Shown here in pieces: positions 1 to 6,674 of a stretch of DNA of 9,354 bases. The stretch spans positions 1-9,354 of the forward strand of contig JBPEXY010000290.1 of NCBI GenBank assembly GCA_052031065.1. The letters run 5' to 3'. This stretch comes from JBPEXY01 sp052031065. GTDB lineage: Bacteria; Pseudomonadota; Gammaproteobacteria; Immundisolibacterales; Immundisolibacteraceae. Every line of letters starts with the position of its first letter. The first letter of the stretch is position 1. The translations under genes and the position numbers were made by a program. The notes beneath the pieces were generated by a model. That model was not told the origin of the DNA and did not search any database. It worked only from the letters and a program-made list of their open reading frames with translations.

Positions 1-408
1 AGCCAACGCGAAGCGGTAGCCAGCGGCCGAATTGTCGTTTCAGCCAATACCCTCGCCACCATCGCCGGCGGAGAAAACCGTAAAGGTGACGTACTCGCTG
101 TTGCGCGACTGGCGGGGATCATGGCCAGCAAAAAAACCGCTGACCTGATCCCCCTGTGTCACCCACTCGCGCTTACCGCTGTTGAGGTTGAGCTCTGCCT
201 CGATTCTGAATTATCCGCTGTCAGTTGCACCGCTACAGTGAGAACAACCGGCCGCACTGGAGTTGAAATGGAGGCACTGACTGCGGTACAGGTCGCACTA
301 CTGACGGTTTACGACATGTGCAAGGCGATCGACCGAGGCATGACCATTGAACAGGTGCGCCTGGAACAGAAACGAGGCGGAAAATCCGGAAATTGGGTCA
401 GGGAATAG
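1..408 (+). CDS. moaC: Cyclic pyranopterin monophosphate synthase MoaC (5' end outside window)
   Basis: MoaC converts the cyclic GTP-derived intermediate made by MoaA into cyclic pyranopterin monophosphate in molybdenum cofactor synthesis, in the cytoplasm. The frame is open from base 1, and 135 codons are visible before the TAG stop. Against E. coli MoaC (161 residues, from memory) about 23 N-terminal residues lie upstream of the window. The ATG at 121 is therefore internal, not the start. Visible signatures are KGDVLAVAR (codons 28-36), PLCHPL (51-56), GVEMEALTA and YDMCKA. The active-site equivalents of E. coli Lys51, His77, Asp128 and Lys131 are codons 28, 54, 105 and 108, all present. 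The C-terminal GGKSG motif is also kept. The gene converges on the GFA-family gene, 56 bases away. No odd features were seen in the visible part. Confidence 0.96.
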   Translation, partial: SQREAVASGRIVVSANTLATIAGGENRKGDVLAVARLAGIMASKKTADLIPLCHPLALTAVEVELCLDSELSAVSCTATVRTTGRTGVEMEALTAVQVALLTVYDMCKAIDRGMTIEQVRLEQKRGGKSGNWVRE

Positions 409-464
409 CCCCTCCACCATGGGGATCAGTAGCTGACCGATAGGATTGGTTTCACAGCATCAAA

Positions 465-977
465 CTACTCAGTCAGTAAACCACGAGAACGGTGCCACTG
501 CTCCAGAGACTCAATCGAGTCGATAATGTCATCTATCGTCTTGCCAGAAAAATCGTACACCCGGTCGGTCTGACTTGGTTCGGGCAGAGGAACCCAGTCG
601 GGCGCATGCTCAACAAATATGTGATTCCGCTCTGGCGCTCTCGGCAGTGGAGAGTCGATTGACGAGGCGTGAGGATGAAACAGCTCTGGCCATCTTGGAT
701 CCCAAACCCACAATTGTGTTCCGCACTCACGGCAGAAATTACGAAATCCGGGGCTACGCTCGCTGCGCTCTGGATCCATCCACGCCTGATAGTTACCGAT
801 ATGCTCCTCGCCGGTGATCTTCAGTGACTCATAGTCACCCTGGATATTGATGCCGAAACCACCACCGCCGGCGAGTTTGCGACAGATACTGCAGTAACAA
901 TGCATATAGGGGTAAGGTGCGTGAGTCGTCGCCGAAAATGAGACCGCACCACAGTGACAGGAACCTTGCAGAAGCAT
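465..977 (-). CDS. GFA / CENP-V family zinc-binding protein
   Basis: This is a 170-residue protein of the GFA family (named for glutathione-dependent formaldehyde-activating enzyme), a small beta-rich fold that binds zinc. The zinc-ligand pattern is clear: Cys7-His-Cys9 followed by Gly-Ala-Val, then Cys27, Cys29 and Cys32 (HCYCSICRKLAGG), then Cys82 and Cys85 in NFCRECGTQLW. The length is normal for a single-domain member. Most members have no proven reaction, and the original formaldehyde-glutathione activity has been questioned, so only the family is called here. The ATG start is set by a strong Shine-Dalgarno, GGAGGAG at 985-991, seven bases upstream. The gene lies 73 bases downstream of argF on the same strand and could be read from the arginine operon, but no functional tie is evident. 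No signal peptide or membrane segment is visible. Confidence 0.88.
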   Translation of the reverse strand: MLLQGSCHCGAVSFSATTHAPYPYMHCYCSICRKLAGGGGFGINIQGDYESLKITGEEHIGNYQAWMDPERSERSPGFRNFCRECGTQLWVWDPRWPELFHPHASSIDSPLPRAPERNHIFVEHAPDWVPLPEPSQTDRVYDFSGKTIDDIIDSIESLEQWHRSRGLLTE

Positions 978-1050
978 CGCTTATCTCCTCCGGTAAATGA
1001 TTTCGATATAGCGTACGACCACCGGCCGCATGACACCGCCAGCGCAGAAA

Positions 1051-1944
1051 CTACCCAAGTAACAGCTCGATCAAAGCCTTCTGCGCATGCAGACGGTTTT
1101 CAGCCTCATCCCAAACCACACTTTGCGGTCCATCAAGGACATCAGCAGAGACCTCTTTGCCCCGATAAGCGGGAAGGCAGTGCATGAACAGAGCGTTTTT
1201 TGCCGCAAGCTGCATCAACTCCGGCGTCACCTGATAGGGTCCAAAATCCTCCTCACGCTGCAATTTCTCCTGCTCCTGACCCATGCTCGCCCAAGTGTCG
1301 GTCACCACCAGATCACTACCAGCCACCGCTTCGACTTTGGCGGTCCAGGTCACATGGGAACGGTTTTTCTGCAGGAAACTCTGGTCGGGCCGGTATCCTT
1401 CTGGAGTGATCACGGTAAGCTGAAAATCGAACAGCCGCGCCGCATTCATCCAGGAGTGACAGACATTGTTGCCATCTCCGATCCAGACCGCGTTTTTACC
1501 CGCAACTGCGCCGCGATGCTCCACCCAGGTCAGCATGTCAGCGAGCAGCTGACAGGGGTGACAAAGGTCCGTTAAAGCATTAATAACCGGTACCGCCGAG
1601 TACTCTGCAAATTGCTCGACCCGCTCGTGCTCAGCGGTGCGTATCACGACCAGGTCGACCATCCTTGAGATGACCCGTGCTGAATCCTCAATGCTCTCTC
1701 CACGACCCAGCTGGGTATCCCGTGGCGACAGAAATAGCGAATGACCACCAAAGTGGGCCATGGCAGTCTCAAACGAGACCCGGGTTCGGGTCGATGACTT
1801 CTCAAAAATCATTCCCATGACCCGACGCTGAAAATCGACACTGAAGTGCCCGCGTGAGACTTCGGCTTTGAGTTGCTGAGCCCTCTCCAGCAGTCGCGCG
1901 AGCTCCTGCCCGGTGAGGTCATCAAGTGTCAGGAAGTGTCTCAT
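1051..1944 (-). CDS. argF: Ornithine carbamoyltransferase
   Basis: The enzyme joins carbamoyl phosphate and ornithine to give citrulline and phosphate, the sixth step of arginine synthesis, in the cytoplasm. It has 297 residues from the ATG at 1944. The carbamoyl-phosphate-binding STRTR motif is at 51-55, HPCQ at 129-132 and GDGNNVCHSW at 156-165. The ornithine-side residues are Asp216 with Ser-Met-Gly (220-222), and the catalytic HCLP motif is at 255-258. All key residues are present and length is typical. A TTG directly before the ATG (1945-1947) would add one residue. I prefer the ATG because GGCGGA lies eight bases upstream and ATG is the stronger start. The argD stop is five bases upstream, so the two genes are very likely one transcript with coupled translation. 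The role could be biosynthetic or catabolic, but pairing with argD points to biosynthesis. Confidence 0.96.
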   Translation of the reverse strand: MRHFLTLDDLTGQELARLLERAQQLKAEVSRGHFSVDFQRRVMGMIFEKSSTRTRVSFETAMAHFGGHSLFLSPRDTQLGRGESIEDSARVISRMVDLVVIRTAEHERVEQFAEYSAVPVINALTDLCHPCQLLADMLTWVEHRGAVAGKNAVWIGDGNNVCHSWMNAARLFDFQLTVITPEGYRPDQSFLQKNRSHVTWTAKVEAVAGSDLVVTDTWASMGQEQEKLQREEDFGPYQVTPELMQLAAKNALFMHCLPAYRGKEVSADVLDGPQSVVWDEAENRLHAQKALIELLLG

Positions 1945-1949
1945 CAACT

Positions 1950-3167
1950 CTATCCGCCCTGGTTACCTTCTTCTAGCGATCTGGCTGCAGTAAATTCAAC
2001 AATCAAAGCAGCCACCTGTTGAGCCAGCTGCTCCACCTGCTCTGCGTCAATAATCAGCGGTGGTAACAATCGCACCACATTCCCGCCGGCAACATTAATT
2101 AACAGCCCTTGCTCCAGTGCGCGGGTCACCAGTTCTCCGCAGGGCAGGGTCAGCTCAATACCGCAAAGCAGACCCAGTCCCCGCACCTCGACGACACCGG
2201 GGCATTCCGCGAGCAACGTGGTGAGGCGCTCACGTAGCTGTTTGCCAAGGGCTGCCGCACGCGCTGGAGCGTCAATCTCCTCCATTACGGTTATGGTCGC
2301 CAAGGCGGCACGGCTGGAAAGCGGGTTGCCTCCGAAGGTACTGCCATGGTGACCCGGTTGCATCAACTCCGTAGCGGCACCCGACACCAGACAAGCGCCT
2401 ATCGGGACCCCGTTGGCCAACGCTTTGGCCAGGGTGATCACATCGGCCCGCACACCACTCTGCTGAACTGCCAGCCAACTTCCACAGCGCCCCATGCCTG
2501 TCTGAACTTCATCAAGCATCAACAGTAGCTGGTAGCGATCACACAGATCGCGTAACCGGGAAAGATAGTCGGGTGCCGGGACATTGACTCCGCCCTCACC
2601 CTGCAACGGCTCCACCAGGACCGCCACCACATCAGGATTGCTTTCGATAACGCTGGCAACGGCCTCAACATCATTGTAGGGGACGCGTAAAAAACCACCT
2701 ACCAGTGGTTCAAAGCCAACATGGACTTTCCGGTTGCCGGTAGCAGAGAGGGTCGCCAGCGTGCGGCCGTGGAAACTCTGTTCAGCGACAATGATTTTTG
2801 GGCTATCAACTCCCCGCGAGTGACCATAAAGACGCGCCAGTTTAATTGCGGCTTCGTTGGCTTCAGCGCCTGAATTGCCGAAAAAAACCCGCTCCATTCC
2901 TGACAGCTCACACAACTTGTCCGCCAACTGGGACTGCAGCGGCACTTCAAACAGATTGGAGGTATGGACCAGCGTGGCCGCCTGGTCGGCGATGGCGGCT
3001 GCCACCTGAGGATGAGCGTGACCAAGATTACAGACAGCGATACCGGCTACCGCATCGAAATAGCGGCGTTGCTGGTCATCTATCAACCAGACCCCTTCGC
3101 CACGGGTGAAGGCTACCGGTAATCTGGCATAGGTTGGCATCAACGAACTGGCTGAACTTTTCTCCAT
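1950..3167 (-). CDS. argD: Acetylornithine aminotransferase
   Basis: ArgD is a PLP-dependent class III aminotransferase. It moves an amino group from glutamate to N-acetylglutamate semialdehyde to make N-acetylornithine; related enzymes also act on succinyl-diaminopimelate in lysine synthesis. It has 405 residues, a normal length. Conserved blocks in order are LMPTYARLPVAF near the N terminus (9-20), NSGAEANEAAIKLAR (98-112), SFHGRT (130-135), the PLP-binding DEVQTG (218-223) and LAKALANGVPIGA with the Schiff-base Lys247, then STFGGNP. The ATG at 3167 is chosen because the homologous N terminus begins a few residues before MPTYARLP; an internal ATG at residue 10 has no ribosome site. The gene is first in the argD-argF unit and divergent from clpS. 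Its leader contains a terminator-like hairpin ending about 24 bases before the start. ArgD cannot be separated from the dual-function form by sequence alone. Confidence 0.95.
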   Translation of the reverse strand: MEKSSASSLMPTYARLPVAFTRGEGVWLIDDQQRRYFDAVAGIAVCNLGHAHPQVAAAIADQAATLVHTSNLFEVPLQSQLADKLCELSGMERVFFGNSGAEANEAAIKLARLYGHSRGVDSPKIIVAEQSFHGRTLATLSATGNRKVHVGFEPLVGGFLRVPYNDVEAVASVIESNPDVVAVLVEPLQGEGGVNVPAPDYLSRLRDLCDRYQLLLMLDEVQTGMGRCGSWLAVQQSGVRADVITLAKALANGVPIGACLVSGAATELMQPGHHGSTFGGNPLSSRAALATITVMEEIDAPARAAALGKQLRERLTTLLAECPGVVEVRGLGLLCGIELTLPCGELVTRALEQGLLINVAGGNVVRLLPPLIIDAEQVEQLAQQVAALIVEFTAARSLEEGNQGG

Positions 3168-3179
3168 AATCGGCCATCC

Positions 3180-3208
3180 AAAATAACAAAGGCAGCGCGT
3201 GCGCTGCC
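3180..3208 (-). terminator. Terminator-like hairpin in the argD leader
   Basis: Read on the - strand, this is a perfect 8-bp stem, GGCAGCGC and GCGCTGCC, around a two-base AC turn (3191-3208). It is followed at once by TTTGTTATTTT (3180-3190). A GC-rich stem with a U-rich tail is the form of an intrinsic terminator. It lies only 12 bases before the argD ATG and no - strand gene ends upstream, so as a plain terminator it is misplaced. It could act as an attenuator or weak stop in the argD leader. On the + strand the stem is followed by the weaker TGTTTAGGTT. The structure is seen in the sequence; the function is inferred. Confidence 0.45.
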
Positions 3209-3237
3209 TGTTTAGGTTCCAGTAATCGGAAAAACCC

Positions 3238-3267
3238 TTGAATATACTCTATTCGGGGCAATATAAG
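3238..3267 (+). promoter_or_regulatory. Candidate sigma70-type promoter for clpS-clpA
   Basis: A TTGAAT box (3238-3243; four of six to consensus) and a TATAAG box (3262-3267; five of six) are 18 bases apart on the + strand. Transcription would start near 3274 and give a clpS leader of about 170 bases. An inverted repeat, GAATA-N5-TATTC (3240-3254), overlaps the -35 box. It also covers a TATATT on the - strand (3241-3246) that could be the argD -10 box, although no good - strand -35 is present. A second -35-like TTGACG occurs at 3308-3313 but lacks a good -10 partner. Confidence 0.3.
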
Positions 3268-3442
3268 GCGAAGGAGCGGTGATTTTTTTAAATTACCCGA
3301 TTTTCTGTTGACGACAGCAACGCAACTTTGCATCCTGAGATTTAACGCTGGGGCTTGCGACCGGAAAGCAGGCTGCCGACACTGGATGTGATAGCCCGCT
3401 CAGGATAGATGTGGCTCAACAGGAGCCCGGGAACCACCAACA

Positions 3443-3763
3443 ATGCCATCTAAACCGTCAACCAGAATCAATGACGATCTCGTCCTTGACGAGCAGAAAA
3501 GTGAGGTCAAACCACCACCGCTCTATAAAGTGGTGCTGTTAAATGACGACTACACACCTATGGAATTCGTTGTGCACGTGCTGGAGAAATTTTTTGGTCT
3601 CGGTCGGGAAAAATCGACACAGATCATGTTGCATGTCCATACCAAGGGCAAAGGAGTCTGCGGCGTATACACCTGCGAGATTGCGGAAACCAAAGTCGCC
3701 CAGGTCAACGACTATGCCCGTGAGCACGAACACCCCCTGAAATGTGAAATGGAATCTGCCTGA
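3443..3763 (+). CDS. clpS: ATP-dependent Clp protease adaptor ClpS
   Basis: ClpS binds proteins carrying a destabilising N-terminal residue (Leu, Phe, Tyr, Trp) and delivers them to ClpA for ClpAP degradation. It is a 106-residue cytoplasmic protein, the same length as E. coli ClpS. After a loose N-terminal tail (1-23), the core begins at PPLYKVVLLNDDYTPMEF. The N-degron pocket residues Asn34, Asp35, Asp36 and His66 are present with the same numbers as in E. coli. ETKVAQVNDYAREHEHPL closes the domain. The ATG has no in-frame rival upstream. The clearest Shine-Dalgarno, AGGAG at 3421-3425, is 17 bases away, unusually far; GGGA at 3429-3432 is closer but weaker. The gene runs straight into clpA, with one base between stop and start, so the two are surely co-transcribed. 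Confidence 0.97.
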   Translation: MPSKPSTRINDDLVLDEQKSEVKPPPLYKVVLLNDDYTPMEFVVHVLEKFFGLGREKSTQIMLHVHTKGKGVCGVYTCEIAETKVAQVNDYAREHEHPLKCEMESA

Positions 3764-3764
3764 T

Positions 3765-6050
3765 ATGCTCAGCCACGAATTGGAATTTACCCTGAACCAG
3801 GCCTTTAAAGAGGCGAAAAAGCAGCGTCATGAGTACATGACTGTTGAGCACCTGCTGCTCATTTTGCTGGATAGCCCTTCGGCCGCATCCGTACTGCGCG
3901 GATGTGGCGCCGACCTGGAGCCCCTGAAAAAAGAGCTTGTTCAGTTTATCAACGAACATTCGCCTCAGTTTCCCGAGACCGCCGACGAACAGGAGGTGCA
4001 GCCGACCATAGGTTTTCAGCGAGTGCTGCAACGGTCGATGTTCCACGTACAGGCCTCGGGGAAGCAGGAGGTGACAGGCGCCAATGTTCTTGTCGCCGTA
4101 TTCAGTGAAAAGGATAGCCACGCCGTCTATCTGCTGAACAAATACGGGGTCACTCGGCTTGATGTCGTCGAGTATCTATCCCACGGCCAGGAAGAGAAAG
4201 AGAGCGGTGCAACACCTGGCGGTACCGGTGGTGACGAAGCTGCTGCTGATGAAGAGAGCAATCAGACGCCACTACAGCAATTTACAGTCAACCTGAACGA
4301 AGAGGCGGAATCCGGCCGGATCGACCCACTGATCGGCCGCTCAGTGGAGCTTGAGCGGACGATGAAAATCCTCTGCAGAAGAAGAAAAAACAACCCGCTG
4401 TACGTCGGTGAAGCTGGAGTTGGAAAAACCGCCATCGCCGAAGGACTGGCGCGCCGGGTTTTTGAAGGTGATGTCCCCGACGCGCTGGCAAACGCAACCA
4501 TTTACTCTCTCGACATGGGCTCCCTGCTCGCCGGCACCAAGTATCGCGGTGACTTTGAAAAAAGACTCAAAGCGGTACTGAAAGAACTGGACAGCAAAGA
4601 GGGGTCCATTCTGTTCATTGACGAGATTCACACCATCATCGGTGCTGGTGCGGCTTCGGGTGGCGTCATGGACACCTCAAACCTGATCAAACCGATGCTG
4701 GCGTCGGGAAAGCTCAAGTGCATCGGCTCCACTACCTACCAGGAGTACCGGGGAATCTTTGAAAAAGACCGGGCACTGGCAAGACGCTTCCAGAAAATTG
4801 ACGTCTCCGAACCAACGGTTTCGGAAACGGTACAGATTCTCAAGGGACTAAAGAGCGCTTACGAAGAGCACCACGAAGTCAAGTACACCCAGTCAGCGCT
4901 GCAGGCTGCTGCTGAGCTTTCCGATCGCTACATCACCGAGCGCTTTCTGCCGGATAAGGCGATTGACGTGATCGATGAAGCCGGCGCTGCTCAGAAAATC
5001 ATCAGCGCCAGTAAACGAAAAAAAACCATCGGCGTTGGCGATATCGAAAAAATCGTCGCCAATATTGCCAGGATCCCGCCGAAACAGGTCTCCAGCAGTG
5101 ATGTCGATAAATTGAGAACGCTTTCACAGTCACTGAAAATGATGGTGTTCGGTCAGGACGAACCGATTGATGCGCTCTCAAGCGCCATCAAGATGTCCCG
5201 CTCCGGCCTTGGCCCCCAGGACCGGCCCATCGGCTCTTTTCTGTTCGCGGGTCCTACCGGCGTCGGCAAGACCGAGCTGAGCAGACAGCTAGCGAAAATC
5301 CTCGGGATTGAACTGATTCGCTTCGACATGTCCGAGTATATGGAGCGACACACCGTCTCCAGACTGATCGGGGCGCCTCCAGGGTATGTCGGATTTGACC
5401 AGGGCGGCCTGCTCACCGAGGCGATCACCAAACATCCGCACGCGGTTCTACTGCTTGACGAGGTGGAAAAAGCCCATCCAGATGTATTCAACCTGCTGCT
5501 ACAGGTGATGGACCACGGCACACTGACCGACAACAACGGCCGCCACACTGATTTTCGCAACGTGGTGCTGATCATGACCACCAACGCCGGCGCGGACCGA
5601 ACCTCAAGAGCATCGATGGGCTTTACGCACCAGGATCACTCCAGCGACGGCATTGAGGCGATAAACAAACTCTTTACCCCGGAGTTTCGCAATCGACTCG
5701 ACGCAGTGATCCAGTTTGGAGCACTAGACCAGCGCACCATCATCAATGTCGTCGACAAGTTCATTCTGGAACTGGAGGATCAGTTATCAGAAAAACGGGT
5801 CACCATTGAGCTGGATGAAGCGGCGCGTGGCTGGCTGGCGGAACAAGGCTATGACGAAAAAATGGGTGCCCGGCCCATGGGCAGACTGGTGCAGAATGAG
5901 ATTCGCCGGCCACTGTCGGACGAGCTGCTATTTGGCAAACTTGCCGGTGGCGGGCATGTTTTTGTTACCGTGAAGGACGACAAACTTGATTTGCAAACCT
6001 TCTCCAGCGATGAAATGCGGGAACGGGAAGACGCTGCAGAGCCGGCCTAA
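3765..6050 (+). CDS. clpA: ATP-dependent Clp protease ATP-binding subunit ClpA
   Basis: ClpA is the hexameric AAA+ unfoldase that threads substrates into ClpP. It has 761 residues (E. coli 758). The N domain (about 1-145, EYMTVEHLLLILL) docks ClpS. After an acidic, Gly-rich linker (about 147-170) comes D1: Walker A GEAGVGKT 215-222, pore Tyr260, Walker B with Asp286-Glu287. D2 has Walker A GPTGVGKT 496-503, pore Tyr541 in GYVGFDQGG and Walker B with Asp565-Glu566. These motifs sit one residue later than in E. coli. The ClpP-docking loop reads Met618-Gly-Phe instead of Ile-Gly-Leu, a conservative change within the usual hydrophobic-Gly-hydrophobic pattern. The start is the ATG at 3765, which matches the E. 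coli N terminus (MLNQELELSLN; here MLSHELEFTLN). An upstream in-frame ATG at 3744 lies inside clpS and adds seven non-conserved residues. Confidence 0.97.
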   Translation: MLSHELEFTLNQAFKEAKKQRHEYMTVEHLLLILLDSPSAASVLRGCGADLEPLKKELVQFINEHSPQFPETADEQEVQPTIGFQRVLQRSMFHVQASGKQEVTGANVLVAVFSEKDSHAVYLLNKYGVTRLDVVEYLSHGQEEKESGATPGGTGGDEAAADEESNQTPLQQFTVNLNEEAESGRIDPLIGRSVELERTMKILCRRRKNNPLYVGEAGVGKTAIAEGLARRVFEGDVPDALANATIYSLDMGSLLAGTKYRGDFEKRLKAVLKELDSKEGSILFIDEIHTIIGAGAASGGVMDTSNLIKPMLASGKLKCIGSTTYQEYRGIFEKDRALARRFQKIDVSEPTVSETVQILKGLKSAYEEHHEVKYTQSALQAAAELSDRYITERFLPDKAIDVIDEAGAAQKIISASKRKKTIGVGDIEKIVANIARIPPKQVSSSDVDKLRTLSQSLKMMVFGQDEPIDALSSAIKMSRSGLGPQDRPIGSFLFAGPTGVGKTELSRQLAKILGIELIRFDMSEYMERHTVSRLIGAPPGYVGFDQGGLLTEAITKHPHAVLLLDEVEKAHPDVFNLLLQVMDHGTLTDNNGRHTDFRNVVLIMTTNAGADRTSRASMGFTHQDHSSDGIEAINKLFTPEFRNRLDAVIQFGALDQRTIINVVDKFILELEDQLSEKRVTIELDEAARGWLAEQGYDEKMGARPMGRLVQNEIRRPLSDELLFGKLAGGGHVFVTVKDDKLDLQTFSSDEMREREDAAEPA

Positions 6051-6147
6051 CAGCTAGCAAGGCCGGTGGGAGATCCGTGTCGTTTCAGAGCGAGCACCAC
6101 AGCAATCTGATGGTGGCGACAATGCACGGTAGCTCCGCGCCGCTTGA
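6051..6147. other. Convergent clpA-infA spacer
   Basis: These 97 bases separate two converging genes. A hairpin, CACCACAG-CAAT-CTG(A)TGGTG, with one bulged A lies at 6095-6115. It is enclosed by the complementary pair CCGTG (6075-6079) and CACGG (6125-6129). There is no T run after it on either strand, so it is not a convincing intrinsic terminator. E. coli carries the serine tRNA gene serW near this junction; no tRNA-like cloverleaf or CCA end was found here. Confidence 0.35.
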
Positions 6148-6366
6148 TTACCGGTTTCGATAGGTAATACGGCCCTTGGTGAGATCGTAAGGGGTCATCA
6201 TCACGGTGACCTCGTCGCCGGTCATAATGCGAATGTAGTGTTTACGCATCTTCCCGGAAATATGGGCGGTGACCACATGCCCGTTTTCCAGCTCAACGCG
6301 GAACGTGGTGTTGGGCAAGGTCTCAATCACCTTTCCCTGCATTTCGATGCCTTCTTCCTTTGCCAT
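6148..6366 (-). CDS. infA: Translation initiation factor IF-1
   Basis: IF-1 is a single OB-fold protein that binds the ribosomal A site during initiation and works with IF-2 and IF-3. The 72 residues match the E. coli length, and most of the sequence is familiar: IEMQGKV, TLPNTTFRVELENGH, VVTAHISGKMRKHYIRI and TPYDLTKGRITYR. The start ATG at 6366 has GAGG (6373-6376) six bases upstream, and MAKEEGIEMQG matches known N termini. The gene converges with clpA. It lies about 310 bases downstream of bpt on the same strand, a gap long enough to suggest its own promoter. Nothing unusual is seen in the protein. Confidence 0.98.
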   Translation of the reverse strand: MAKEEGIEMQGKVIETLPNTTFRVELENGHVVTAHISGKMRKHYIRIMTGDEVTVMMTPYDLTKGRITYRNR

Positions 6367-6674
6367 CTATATCCTCATTTAAACGTTACGTGCCTGCCTG
6401 ATCACACGGTTGGTCGCGCACCACTCGGCACGCGCCATGGCGGCGACCGCCAGGCGCAATCAACGTTAAAACTTGAGTGGAGCGTCACAGACGGGCACTG
6501 AATTGCCCCGAATTTGGGCAGCGATTCTATACGAGATAACCTTTCAAAGCCATGCAGCGACCCGATGGAGGGAAAACGAGGGAGTCTTTATTCCGGCTCA
6601 CCCTAACTACCAGCGGGTATAGTCCTCGCCTATTCCTGACCGGGCCGCTCTGGATAAAGCTGATCGATAACGCC
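6367..6674. other. Noncoding region upstream of infA / downstream of bpt
   Basis: This 308-base stretch holds no credible gene. On the - strand (the direction of infA) a TATAGAAT sequence (6524-6531) is a possible -10 box, but no good -35 lies at normal spacing. Just downstream of it is a small hairpin, TGCCC-N7-GGGCA (6504-6520). Nearer infA are a 5-bp hairpin, GGCGG-TCG-CCGCC, the palindrome CGCCATGGCG, and two copies of AACGTTA on the + strand (6382-6388 and 6462-6468). No clear intrinsic terminator for bpt was found. The infA messenger probably has a leader of 150 bases or more if the TATAGAAT is used. Confidence 0.4.

Larger units (their letters stand above)
3168..3442. other. Divergent argD-clpS intergenic control region
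   Basis: These 275 bases separate two divergent transcription units. From the argD side they contain the terminator-like hairpin (3180-3208), the candidate clpS promoter with its embedded palindrome (3238-3267), a run of seven T on the + strand (about 3283-3289) and a short hairpin, GGCTC-AACAG-GAGCC (3413-3427). That last hairpin takes in the AGGAG (3421-3425) in front of clpS. I found no canonical ARG box: TGAAT and ATTC occur in the palindrome, but seven bases apart instead of four. No arginine-rich leader peptide ends before the hairpin. Confidence 0.6.

Noticed and set aside
121..408. moaC starting at the ATG at 121
   Set aside because: The frame is open upstream and encodes conserved MoaC sequence including KGDVLAVAR, so this Met is internal.
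409..464. Terminator between moaC and the GFA gene
   Set aside because: Only short stems (such as TCAG-TAG-CTGA with flanking GG/CC) without a T run on either strand.
1087..1575. A 162-codon + strand open frame opposite argF
   Set aside because: Fully antisense to argF, with no ribosome site or recognisable product.
3240..3254. ArgR operator (ARG box) in the argD control region
   Set aside because: The E. coli-type box needs TGAAT and ATTCA four bases apart. Here the gap is seven and the last base does not match.
3076..3333. A - strand frame (85 codons) through the argD leader, considered as a leader peptide
   Set aside because: It runs through the hairpin and into argD out of frame, is not arginine-rich and has no clear ribosome site.
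3744..3764. clpA start at the upstream ATG at 3744
   Set aside because: It lies within clpS and adds seven non-conserved residues; the ATG at 3765 aligns with the known ClpA N terminus and follows the clpS stop by one base.
6051..6147. tRNA gene between clpA and infA, as serW in E. coli
   Set aside because: No acceptor stem, T-loop GTTCGA-type sequence or CCA end could be found on either strand.
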